From: Clostridia bacterium
GTDB lineage: Bacteria; Bacillota_A; Clostridia; Christensenellales; CAG-138
DNA length: 15,308 bases
Direction: 5' to 3'
Assembly (NCBI GenBank): GCA_017394605.1
Contig: JAFPXU010000049.1
Coordinates: 1 to 15,308, forward strand
The position numbers were made by a program, and so were the translations under genes. Below the pieces are notes generated by a model. That model was not told the DNA's origin. It saw only the letters and a list, made by a program, of their open reading frames with translations, and ran no database searches. Every line of letters begins with the position of its first letter. Position 1 is the first letter of the stretch. Shown here piece after piece: positions 1 through 7,048 of the stretch.

Positions 1-581
1 GATCTCGCGAAGCTGACCGCTCTCGACATCATCTCGTAGTTCAGCCTCGTTCCCTCGCGGTCGTTCTCATACGTCACCGCGCGGTCTCTCCGGATGCCGA
101 ACCTGTCGGCGGTGCGCACCGCGTCCATGTTCGCGCCGAGGAAAAGGAATTCCCAGTGGTACTTTTCCTTCTCCCTCTCGACCATTTCCTTGACCTTCCG
201 GTAGGTATAGATCCGGCTCGCGTTCTCCATCCCGTCCGTCGTGATGATGAACAGCGTCTTTTCCGGAACGTCCTCCTCCCGTGCGTACCGGTGGATCATG
301 GCGATATGGTGGATCGCCCCGCCGACCGCGTCCAGAAGCGCCGTGCAGCCGCGCACATAGTACTGCCTGTCGGTCATCGGCTCGACCTTATGGATGTCGA
401 CCCGGTCATAAAGCACTTCCGTTACGTCGTCGAACAGCACAACGGAAACGTACGCTTCCCCTTCCTCTTTTTTCTGTTTTTCGAGAAGGGAGTTGAATCC
501 TCCGATCGTGTCCTGCTCCAGCCCGGCCATGGACCCGCTTCTGTCAAGAATGAATACGACTTCTGTCAAACCCTTTTTCAT
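1..581 (-). CDS. von Willebrand factor A (vWA) domain protein, 3' end cut by the window edge
   Basis: Only the first 193 codons are present; the frame is still open at the left edge. The protein begins with a vWA/Rossmann fold. The metal-ion-dependent adhesion site is complete: D13-x-S15-x-S17 in LDRSGSM, T80 in RGCTALLD and D116 in ITTDG. Such domains bind Mg2+ and mediate protein-protein contacts. There is no signal peptide or membrane segment, so it is probably cytoplasmic, like the vWA proteins of tellurite-resistance/TerY-type networks. The ATG at 581 is preceded by AGAGGA five bases upstream. It lies 108 bases downstream of the macro-domain gene on the same strand, but a terminator separates them. 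A TATACT at 638-643 could be its -10 box, with no convincing -35. A 6-bp GC hairpin (599-615) sits just upstream of the ribosome site. The vWA fold is secure; the biological role is unknown. Confidence 0.88.
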   Translation of the reverse strand, partial: MKKGLTEVVFILDRSGSMAGLEQDTIGGFNSLLEKQKKEEGEAYVSVVLFDDVTEVLYDRVDIHKVEPMTDRQYYVRGCTALLDAVGGAIHHIAMIHRYAREEDVPEKTLFIITTDGMENASRIYTYRKVKEMVEREKEKYHWEFLFLGANMDAVRTADRFGIRRDRAVTYENDREGTRLNYEMMSRAVSFAR

Positions 582-655
582 ATCTGTCCTCTCTTTCTGC
601 CGCCCTGCCGGCGGCTGCGTTTTTTCTTTTCAAGGACAGTATATCGACCCGGGGC

Positions 656-682
656 AAAAAAACGGTCGCCCTGAAAGCGACC
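656..682 (-). terminator. Rho-independent terminator of the macro-domain gene
   Basis: On the minus strand GGTCGC (682-677) pairs with GCGACC (669-664) around a 7-base loop. One G later comes a run of seven T (662-656). It begins 7 bases after the macro-domain stop codon, so it should end that transcript before the vWA gene. Confidence 0.85.
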
Positions 683-689
683 TTCAAAA

Positions 690-1886
690 TTAAATGATAA
701 TGCACGGTTCTCCGTGCTCCTCGAGCTGGATATCCAGCTCGGTAAGGTCATAAAACTTCTTTTCAATAAAATAGGAAAAGATGATGTCCGTCTTGTCGCA
801 GGGCGAAAGGGCGTATCCCGCCCGTGACAGAAGATCTTTGGACTCGTCCAGGTTCAGATTCGCGCCGATGCACAGGCGGAGCGCCGTCCGCTTTTCGGGA
901 TGGTAATTCCGGTTGTTCTTGATCTTGGAGAAGACCTTCTTATCCAGAAGCGCTCCCTTGTACGCGTCGGAATTCTTCATTCCCTTTTTCTTGATCAGAT
1001 ACAGCAGATACTCGGAAAAGGTGTCGGTCATGTGCTCGATCCGTTCCCTGAGCTTCCGTTCCATCTCCTCGATGGCGTCGTCGTACTGATCCGAGTCTAT
1101 TCCGAACGCTGCGGACGCGATGCTGGATAGCGCCTGCCCGTCCCGCATGTCTTCCTCTTCGGAATCGTCCAGGTCATACATCATAACCGGCTCGTAAGCG
1201 AAAGGAACCGTCGTCTCCCGCTCCTCACGGAATGCGGCCGGCGCGGCGTCATGCGGCATATGACCGGCGGTACCCGGAAAAATGCCGGACGGTCTTTTCT
1301 GCCTTTCCCTTCCGGCGTACAGCGCGGGATTGTATTCCTCCCGGTGCTTTTCCTCCACGTAGTTCTGATCGATGTAGGCTTCGAGATCGGGATAGAGATT
1401 CTTACCCATCTGCGTCGCTTTACTGTCGAACACGACCAGATAGACCTGCATGTCCGAATTGAGCAGAAACGCGTGGATCTCGTCGACGGCGATCCGCATC
1501 CCCTCCTCCTTCGGGTAACCGAATCCTCCGGTGGAGATCAGCGGGAACGCGACGGAGCGGAACCCCTGCTCCGCGGCAAGTCTGAGGCTTTTGCGGTAGC
1601 AGGAGCGGAGCAGTTTCTCCTCCCCGTGTTTCCCGTCATAGTAATGCGGGCTGACCGCGTGGATGATATGCTTCGCGGGAAGATGAAAACCGGGCGTCAG
1701 GAACACGTCGCCTTCCGGCACGAATCCGACGTTCTTCACCCTGTAGTCCAGAAGTTCGGAAAAGCCCGCCGCTTCGTACACGGCGTGATCGCATCCGGTC
1801 CCGACGGTCGGATAATCGTTTGCGGTATTCACGATGGCGTCGGTCTCCATCTTTGTGATGTCGTTTCGAACGATCCTGAACGGCAT
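690..1886 (-). CDS. Macro-domain (ADP-ribose-binding) protein with a C-terminal helical domain of unknown function
   Basis: The protein is 398 residues long. Residues 1-170 form a macro domain: the N-terminal IVRNDITKMETDAIV strand, TAND, the loop VGTGCDHAVYEAAG and the second ligand loop LISTGGFGYP. Macro domains bind ADP-ribose or O-acetyl-ADP-ribose, and many remove ADP-ribose from proteins or nucleic acids. Residues about 180-245 are an acidic, poorly conserved linker (DDSEEED). Residues about 250-398 are a charged helical domain (KIKNNRNYHPEKRTAL, DLLSRAGYALS) that I have seen fused to other signalling domains in Clostridia. It resembles a helix-turn-helix module, but I cannot name it. 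I chose the ATG at 1886 because AAAGGAG lies 8 bases upstream and the macro fold starts there; an in-frame ATG at 1946 would add 20 unlikely residues. The gene appears monocistronic, with its own promoter and terminator. Catalysis versus simple binding cannot be decided from sequence. Confidence 0.87.
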   Translation of the reverse strand: MPFRIVRNDITKMETDAIVNTANDYPTVGTGCDHAVYEAAGFSELLDYRVKNVGFVPEGDVFLTPGFHLPAKHIIHAVSPHYYDGKHGEEKLLRSCYRKSLRLAAEQGFRSVAFPLISTGGFGYPKEEGMRIAVDEIHAFLLNSDMQVYLVVFDSKATQMGKNLYPDLEAYIDQNYVEEKHREEYNPALYAGRERQKRPSGIFPGTAGHMPHDAAPAAFREERETTVPFAYEPVMMYDLDDSEEEDMRDGQALSSIASAAFGIDSDQYDDAIEEMERKLRERIEHMTDTFSEYLLYLIKKKGMKNSDAYKGALLDKKVFSKIKNNRNYHPEKRTALRLCIGANLNLDESKDLLSRAGYALSPCDKTDIIFSYFIEKKFYDLTELDIQLEEHGEPCIII

Positions 1887-1951
1887 GGCTCCTGCTCCTT
1901 TTACAAAACTGCGCGGGCCCCTGAAAGCCCGCTTCATGATAGACACTATAT

Positions 1952-1980
1952 AGAATATAGGAAAACGCTTCGGAAAGCAA
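1952..1980 (-). promoter_or_regulatory. Probable sigma-A promoter of the macro-domain gene
   Basis: On the minus strand TTGCTT (1980-1975) is followed, after 17 bases, by TATTCT (1957-1952), in an AT-rich patch that stands out from the GC-rich surroundings. It sits about 65 bases upstream of the chosen start and just beyond the terminator of the preceding operon. The overlapping TATATT and TATAGT offer alternative -10 boxes. Confidence 0.5.
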
Positions 1981-2004
1981 ACCGCCGCGCGGATCCCGCG
2001 GCAT

Positions 2005-2039
2005 GAAAAGATCCCGGAAAAGCGGACGCTCTTCCGGGA
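2005..2039 (-). terminator. Rho-independent terminator closing the ligase-to-hypA operon
   Basis: On the minus strand TCCCGGAA (2039-2032) pairs with TTCCGGGA (2019-2012) over an intervening loop of about 12 bases, followed by TCTTTTC. It begins 26 bases after the hypA stop. A second GC hairpin without a T run (1984-2002, GCCGCG/CGCGGC) lies just beyond it. Confidence 0.8.
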
Positions 2040-2065
2040 CCTCCATTATCCTTCCAATACTCCCG

Positions 2066-2413
2066 TCAGTCCTCGACTTCGATCTCCTTGATGATGCACT
2101 CGTTGCCGCGCAAAAGCCAGGTCTCCCCGCTGTGGCAGTAGGGGCATTCGCGTCCGTACTGCACGGTCGGGTAGGTTTTTTCGCAGTTTCCGCAGAACGT
2201 GACCGCGGGGATATCCTCCAGTTCCAGTTCGGCGGATTCGAGCACAGGATGACGGCCGCGGAAGTAATTCCAGCAGTCCGTGAAGTAGTCCGTGATGATC
2301 CCGGATACCTCTCCGACCTGCAGCGTCACGCGCGTGATCTTTCTGATGTTCTGCTCCGCCGCGGTCTCCTCAAGGGTCTTGGCCAGATGCAGGATGATTC
2401 CCATCTCGTGCAT
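2066..2413 (-). CDS. hypA: Nickel-insertion accessory protein HypA
   Basis: The protein is 115 residues, the normal HypA length. It starts with MHEM, where His2 (with Glu3) is the nickel-binding N-terminus of the family. It carries the structural zinc site as two CxxC pairs, C74/C77 (CGNC) and C90/C93 (CPYC). HypA works with the GTPase HypB to deliver Ni2+ to [NiFe]-hydrogenase or other nickel enzymes in the cytoplasm. The ATG follows the stop of the upstream oxidoreductase with one base between them (TGA-C-ATG), so translation is probably coupled. It is the last gene of the operon, with a terminator 26 bases downstream. No hydrogenase, urease or hypC-F gene lies in the window, so its client protein is unknown. 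The family call is firm. Confidence 0.95.
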   Translation of the reverse strand: MHEMGIILHLAKTLEETAAEQNIRKITRVTLQVGEVSGIITDYFTDCWNYFRGRHPVLESAELELEDIPAVTFCGNCEKTYPTVQYGRECPYCHSGETWLLRGNECIIKEIEVED

Positions 2414-2414
2414 G

Positions 2415-5351
2415 TCAGTGCTTGTCCTTGTCGTCCATCAGCGTGGAGATATCGACCGCGTTTCCGGTATGCGGATGGGTCTTGCGGAACTCCTTCGTCT
2501 CTTTGAGATACGCTTTCCGCTTCGCCCGCATCTCCTTCGCCTCCCTGGACCCGCTGTGAGCCACGATCTTGAACGCGCGCGGGATGGCATATCCGAGCAG
2601 TCCGCCGACCTTGTCCTCCGCGCGGCGCATCGTCGAGTTCTTCGGATGGTCGCGGAGCAGATGGATCGCGTCGAATTCGCAGCGCGTGGTGCAGAGGCCG
2701 CAGCCGATGCACTTGTTCTCGTCCACGATGGAAGCGCCGCAGCTCAGGCAGCGGGACGTCTCGGTCTTGACCTGCTCTTCGGTGAAGATCAGGCGCGGAT
2801 CGTCGAACCCGTTCTTCGGGTCGATGGACGGATCCACCGGGGGGACCTGACGCTGCGCCGTGTCGTAGGAATCGATGGCGATGTTGTTCTTGTCGAGTTC
2901 CTTGAAGTAGCGGCGGTCGCGGCCGAGCGTCTGGGAAACATGGTTGTCGGACACGAATCTCGCGAGGGATTCCGCAGCCTCATGGCCCTGACCGATCGCG
3001 TCGATCACGAACTTCGGGCCGGTGAACACGTCGCCGCCCACGAAGATGCAGGGATCGGCGGTCTGGTAAGTGAAGCGGTCAGCCTCCGGATAGTTCCCAT
3101 GCACGAATTTCACGGAAGTCCCTTCCAGAAGCTTGCCCCACTCGATCGCCTGGCCGATCGCGAACACCACGTTGTCCGCGTCCACGGTCATCGTCTCGTC
3201 CTCGTCATAGGCGGGAGAGAACCGTCCGGTCTCCGGATCGATCGTGCGCAGGCAGCGCTTGAGAACGATGGATTTCACTCTTCCGTTCCCGTCCGTCAGC
3301 AGTTCCTTCGGACCCCAGCCGGGGCAGATCTCGACGGACTCCTCTTCCGCTTCCCGGATCTCCTCCGGAGAGGCGGGCATGGTCTCGCGCGATTCAAGGC
3401 AGATCATCTTCACGCTGTCCGCGCCGAAGCGGTGCGCCGTTCTCGCGCAGTCGATCGCGACGTTGCCGCCGCCGATGACCGCGACGCTGCCGGACAGCTT
3501 CCTGCCGTTGTCGGAAAGCGCTTTTGCGAGGAAGTCGACCGCGATCTCGGTCCCTTCCGCGTGATCGCCCGGTACGCCGGGCAGCCTTCCGCCCTGGCAG
3601 CCGATGGCAATGTAGAACGCCTTATAGCCTTCATCCTTCAGCTGCTGGATCGTGACGTCCTTTCCGACCTCCACGCCGCAGCGGATCTCCGCTCCGAGTT
3701 CGCGGATGATGTCGATCTCGGCGTCCACGACGTCCTTCTGCAGTTTGAAGGAGGGGATGCCGTACGTCATCATGCCGCCGGGCTTTGCGTTCTTCTCGAA
3801 TACCGTGGGACGGTAGCCCATGGACGCGAGATAGTAGGCGCAGCTGAGGCCCGCGGGGCCGGCGCCTATGATCGCGATCTTCTGGGGCCATTCGCCCTCG
3901 ACGCGGTTGATGATCTTCTTCGGGACGTATCTTGTCTCCGCGTGCAGGTCGCGCTCCGCGAGGAACTTCTTGACGTCGTCGATCGCGACGGCGCGGTCGA
4001 TCGTTCCTCTCGTGCAGGCGTCTTCGCAGCGCTTGTTGCAGACGCGTCCGCAGATCGCCGGGAACGGGTTCTCGCGCTTGATCAGGGCAAGCGCCTCGTC
4101 ATAGCGGCCCTCCTTTGCCATCTGCAGGTAGCCCTGGATCGGCACGTGCGCGGGGCACGCGGATTTGCAGGGTGCCGTGCCCGTCTTATGCGTATTGACG
4201 CGGGCGGTGTCGCGGTAATTTTCGTCCCATGCGTATTTGCCCCAGCGGATGCGGTCGGGCAGCGGGGATTTCGGGTACTCGACTTCCGTTCCGTCCTTTT
4301 TGCACAGTTTCTGTCCGAGCTTCAGAGCGCCGGCGGGGCAGATCTCCACGCAGCGGCCGCAGGCGACGCATTTTGCCTTCTCCACATGCGCGGTATACGC
4401 GCTCTTGGAAAGGTTCGGCGTGTTGAACAGGAGCGACGTGCGCAGAGCGTTGCAGATCTTGACGTTGCAGTTGCAGATGTCGAAGATATGATCCTCGCCG
4501 TCGATGTTCGTGATCTGGTGGACGTAGCCGTTCTCCTCCGCCTTCTGAAGGATCTCCAGCGCCTTTTCCTTGGTGATGTAGTGGGCGCGGCCGGTCTCCA
4601 CGGTGTAGTCCGCCATGTCGCCGACCTGGATGCACCAGTCGTTCTCGTCGTCGGTGCAGCCCTCCTGCAGCATGGAGCGCGACGCGCGGCAGGAACAGAT
4701 GCCGGCGGAGAGATGCCCGTCGTATTTCTGGAGCCAGTGGGAGATCTTCTCGATCTTCACGGCCTCGCGGTTCGCATTGACTTCCTTCTCGACGGGAATG
4801 ACGTGCATGCCGATGCCGTCGCCTCCCGGCGGGACCATGGACGTGATGTGCTCGAGCGGCAGGAACGTCATACGCTCGAACATCTTCGTCACGGGCGGGT
4901 TCTTTTCGATCCTGTCCCTGGAGGAATTGAACAGCTCCGCGCTGCCCGGCACAAAATAGCTGTAGCGGTAACGCTTCTCGCTCGGCGCGCCAGGGATCGG
5001 GCCGTCGTCATTGTAATGATCGCCGTAGTCGTATTCCATGATGCCGTGCACGCACATCAGGTCGAGCGTTTCGGAAAACGTCTTCTCGTCCATTTCGGCG
5101 CGGTTCATTTCAAGCAGCTGCTCGTAGGTATACCATTCGCGCTGCTTCATCTTCAGAAGGATATCGACTTCCTTCTCGTTCAGGATCTCACGGAGTCCCC
5201 AGTACTCTTCGTCCGTCGTTTTCAGACCGAAAAGCTTGTGGGGGACGTTGTCCGTGATGCGGGCGCCTAACTTCGCGTACTTTTTCTGAAGTTCGGCTTC
5301 CCCGTCGTACTTGGATTTCGTTTTTGGGTTCTGATCGTAGATCTCAGGCAT
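2415..5351 (-). CDS. Multi-cluster Fe-S flavoprotein: N-terminal Cys-rich module, ferredoxin, GltD/NfnB-like pyridine-nucleotide oxidoreductase, C-terminal ferredoxin
   Basis: The protein is 978 residues. Residues 1-170 are unrecognised; 50-115 look winged-helix-like. Residues 175-305 hold a Cys module (C219/C221, C240, C293/C295/C300) starting near GIGMHVIPVEK. A [4Fe-4S] site follows (C328, C331, C334, C338). Residues 390-465 are the GltD-type double-cluster domain (C395, C399, C434, C438, C442, C446). FAD binds at GAGPAG (496-501) and NAD(P)H at GGGNVA (627-632). A final [4Fe-4S] site has C881, C884, C887 and C891, preceded by C868/C871. The likely role is to move electrons between NAD(P)H, FAD and ferredoxin or a partner reductase in the cytoplasm. 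It is about twice the length of GltD or NfnB and has no GltB partner, so it is not glutamate synthase. The start has GGGAGGGGAG upstream. It sits between hypB and hypA and is paralogous to the protein starting at 12844. The substrate is unknown. Confidence 0.9.
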   Translation of the reverse strand: MPEIYDQNPKTKSKYDGEAELQKKYAKLGARITDNVPHKLFGLKTTDEEYWGLREILNEKEVDILLKMKQREWYTYEQLLEMNRAEMDEKTFSETLDLMCVHGIMEYDYGDHYNDDGPIPGAPSEKRYRYSYFVPGSAELFNSSRDRIEKNPPVTKMFERMTFLPLEHITSMVPPGGDGIGMHVIPVEKEVNANREAVKIEKISHWLQKYDGHLSAGICSCRASRSMLQEGCTDDENDWCIQVGDMADYTVETGRAHYITKEKALEILQKAEENGYVHQITNIDGEDHIFDICNCNVKICNALRTSLLFNTPNLSKSAYTAHVEKAKCVACGRCVEICPAGALKLGQKLCKKDGTEVEYPKSPLPDRIRWGKYAWDENYRDTARVNTHKTGTAPCKSACPAHVPIQGYLQMAKEGRYDEALALIKRENPFPAICGRVCNKRCEDACTRGTIDRAVAIDDVKKFLAERDLHAETRYVPKKIINRVEGEWPQKIAIIGAGPAGLSCAYYLASMGYRPTVFEKNAKPGGMMTYGIPSFKLQKDVVDAEIDIIRELGAEIRCGVEVGKDVTIQQLKDEGYKAFYIAIGCQGGRLPGVPGDHAEGTEIAVDFLAKALSDNGRKLSGSVAVIGGGNVAIDCARTAHRFGADSVKMICLESRETMPASPEEIREAEEESVEICPGWGPKELLTDGNGRVKSIVLKRCLRTIDPETGRFSPAYDEDETMTVDADNVVFAIGQAIEWGKLLEGTSVKFVHGNYPEADRFTYQTADPCIFVGGDVFTGPKFVIDAIGQGHEAAESLARFVSDNHVSQTLGRDRRYFKELDKNNIAIDSYDTAQRQVPPVDPSIDPKNGFDDPRLIFTEEQVKTETSRCLSCGASIVDENKCIGCGLCTTRCEFDAIHLLRDHPKNSTMRRAEDKVGGLLGYAIPRAFKIVAHSGSREAKEMRAKRKAYLKETKEFRKTHPHTGNAVDISTLMDDKDKH

Positions 5352-5394
5352 GGCCGCTCCCCTCCCGTTAAAAGTGATTTATTTCAAACTGTAC

Positions 5395-6057
5395 TTATTG
5401 TTCTTTCCATTCGCGGACCTGGTCGGAGAGCCAGGCTTCCCATTCCCCGAATCCCTCGCCGGTCTTCGAGGATACCGTGAACACCCGGATGTCCGGATTC
5501 AGTTTCTTCGCTCTGCGGACGCAGGCGTCCACGTCAAAATCGAAGTACGGCGCGACGTCGGTCTTCGTGATGATCAGCACGTCGCTGACGGAAAACATCA
5601 GCGGGTACTTCAGCGGCTTGTCGTCGCCTTCCGGCACGGAAAGCAGCATGACGCAGCGCCCGGCGCCCGTGTCGAACTCCGCCGGGCAGATCAGGTTTCC
5701 GACGTTCTCGAGGACGACCAGATCAAAGTCCTCGCCGCCCAGTTCCTCCAGCGCCCTGCGGGTCATGCCCGCGTCCATGTGGCACATGCCGTTCGTATGC
5801 GCCTGCACCGCCTTCGCGCCGGTCTTCTCGATCCGCACGGCGTCCACGTCGGAGTCCACGTCCGCTTCCATGACGGCGATGCGCATATCCTTCGAAAGAT
5901 CGCGGATCGTCCGCTCGAGAAGCGTCGTCTTTCCGGCGCCCGGGGACGCCATCAGGTTGATCAGAAGCGTTCCCTTCTTTTTCAGTTCCCCGCGCAGCTC
6001 CTCCGCGTCGCGGTCATTGGAGGCGGTGATCGTCTCCTTCAGTTCTATGATCTTCAT
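5395..6057 (-). CDS. hypB: Nickel-insertion GTPase HypB
   Basis: The protein is 220 residues, a short HypB lacking both the N-terminal CxxCGC metal site and a His-rich stretch. The G3E GTPase signatures are present: Walker A SPGAGKTT (38-45), the switch region MEADVDSD (63-70) and the TKTD base-specificity motif (164-167). The GTPase-domain metal site is complete, with C92-H93 in NGMCHMDAG and C124 in NLICPAE. The 32-residue spacing equals that of C166/H167 and C198 in E. coli HypB. HypB hydrolyses GTP to drive nickel transfer with HypA. AAGGGAAGG lies just upstream of the ATG. It follows the thioesterase by 20 bases and precedes the Fe-S flavoprotein by 43 bases, in the same operon. HypA and HypB are separated here by the flavoprotein gene, an unusual order. 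Confidence 0.95.
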   Translation of the reverse strand: MKIIELKETITASNDRDAEELRGELKKKGTLLINLMASPGAGKTTLLERTIRDLSKDMRIAVMEADVDSDVDAVRIEKTGAKAVQAHTNGMCHMDAGMTRRALEELGGEDFDLVVLENVGNLICPAEFDTGAGRCVMLLSVPEGDDKPLKYPLMFSVSDVLIITKTDVAPYFDFDVDACVRRAKKLNPDIRVFTVSSKTGEGFGEWEAWLSDQVREWKEQ

Positions 6058-6077
6058 AATCCTTCCCTTTCCCCGGC

Positions 6078-6800
6078 TCAGTCCTGTCCGTAAGTAAGAT
6101 CCAGCTTAAACAGTTTCTGTCCTCCGCATTCGCCCGCGATCAGAAACGTTCTGTCCGCGCGTTCGCTTCTCAGCGTGACCTCATCGCCGAGTCTCGCTTC
6201 CCTGCTGTATTCCGCCCTGACACGGACCAGCCGTCCGGAGCGGAGCTCCTCCGGCATGCGGTCCTCCGCCAGATCGAAATAGCGGGTGTTGTTCATATGC
6301 CCGTTCAGGTCCACATAGCTGTACGGAACGGCAAAACGTTCCGTTTCCCCGTTCTTCGGGGGTTTCGGAGCGGACGGAAGAGCGGGTTCCGCGCCGGTTC
6401 GTTCGCCTGCGATCTCGACCCCGTATTCCTCCGGAAACACGACGCGGCGCGTTTTGCAGTCCATCAGCGCCCAGATCGCGCTGGCTTTCACGATCGTTTC
6501 CCCGTTTCCGTCTTCCATGCGGTAATACCGCGGGAACAGCAGATGCATGGTGTCCCCGGGCCAGGAGAACAGTCTCACCCGTTCATCGTAGACGGGAAGC
6601 CGCGCAATGTCCGCCTGCTGCAGCGTCACGATCCACAGAAGACCGCGGTCCAGCGTTTTCTCCCTGCCCATTCCGAGTTCGGTCGTATGCGCGATGGACG
6701 CCTCCTGCAGAAACGTGAACAGTCTGGAAAGACGCAGCCTTCTTGACGCGTCCGTGTCCGAACTCAGGATCCGGTACTCAATCCCGTACATGGCGTTCAT
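6078..6800 (-). CDS. Acyl-ACP thioesterase (FatA/FatB-like, double hot-dog)
   Basis: The protein is 240 residues, matching bacterial acyl-ACP thioesterases. The N-terminal hot-dog (1-130) contains the family landmarks LFTFLQEASIAH and the segment around residues 53-57 (GLLWI). The C-terminal hot-dog carries the catalytic signature YVDLNGHMNNTRY (162-174), with D164, N166 and H168 in the expected places. The family hydrolyses acyl-ACP to free fatty acid and ACP in the cytoplasm. The ATG at 6800 shares one base with the ACP stop (TAATG), so translation is probably coupled; there is no good ribosome site of its own. An in-frame start at 6791 is possible. A longer reading from 6860 would only run back through the ACP gene. 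Directly after an ACP gene and its ligase, it probably releases acyl chains from that ACP. The family is firm; chain length is unknown. Confidence 0.9.
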   Translation of the reverse strand: MNAMYGIEYRILSSDTDASRRLRLSRLFTFLQEASIAHTTELGMGREKTLDRGLLWIVTLQQADIARLPVYDERVRLFSWPGDTMHLLFPRYYRMEDGNGETIVKASAIWALMDCKTRRVVFPEEYGVEIAGERTGAEPALPSAPKPPKNGETERFAVPYSYVDLNGHMNNTRYFDLAEDRMPEELRSGRLVRVRAEYSREARLGDEVTLRSERADRTFLIAGECGGQKLFKLDLTYGQD

Positions 6801-7048
6801 TACGCGAGGCGTTTGTCGATCGCGTCCACCACATCCCCGAGCGTTGACAGCTTCTGCCACTGGCGGTTCGGGATGCGTACGTTAAACGCCGCCTCCAGTC
6901 TGCAGATGATGAGGGTGAACCCCATCGAATCGATGCCGGTGTCCGTGTTGATCACGGTGTTCTCGTCGAACTCCTTCCCCTCCAGTTCCGGAAGGGAGTC
7001 CACGATGATCTCTTTGGTCTTTTCAAGGATCTCTTCTCTGCGGGTCAT
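6800..7048 (-). CDS. Acyl carrier protein
   Basis: The protein is 82 residues, acidic and helical, the normal ACP size. The 4'-phosphopantetheine attachment serine is S41 in the motif TGIDSMGF, at the start of helix II. The ATG at 7048 overlaps the ligase stop as ATGA, with AAAGGGGA a few bases upstream inside the ligase 3' end. The stop shares a base with the thioesterase start. It is probably not the housekeeping fatty-acid AcpP, because it has no fab genes around it and Met rather than Leu follows the serine (DSM, not DSL). It is more likely the dedicated carrier for the adjacent ligase and thioesterase. This is an inference from operon order. Longer readings from upstream codons lie inside the ligase gene in another frame and show no ACP character. 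Confidence 0.93.
   Translation of the reverse strand: MTRREEILEKTKEIIVDSLPELEGKEFDENTVINTDTGIDSMGFTLIICRLEAAFNVRIPNRQWQKLSTLGDVVDAIDKRLA

Noticed and set aside
2292..5270. Open frame of about 990 codons antisense to the Fe-S flavoprotein gene, with similar long antisense frames at 8454-9824, 11460-12878 and 12814-15234
   Set aside because: These are codon-bias shadows. GC-rich third positions on the real strand remove stops from the antisense frame. Their translations are rich in Arg, Asp, Val, Ala and His, with no domain motifs, while the opposite strand encodes clear protein families.
2415..5351. Glutamate synthase small subunit (gltD)
   Set aside because: The GltD-like core is present, but the protein is about twice as long, carries extra Fe-S modules and has no gltB neighbour.
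2066..6057. Hydrogenase maturation operon
   Set aside because: Only HypA and HypB are present. HypC, D, E, F and the hydrogenase subunits are absent from the window.
6078..6860. Longer thioesterase starting at 6860
   Set aside because: The extra 20 residues overlap the ACP gene in another frame and show no thioesterase character. The TAATG junction at 6800 is the natural start.
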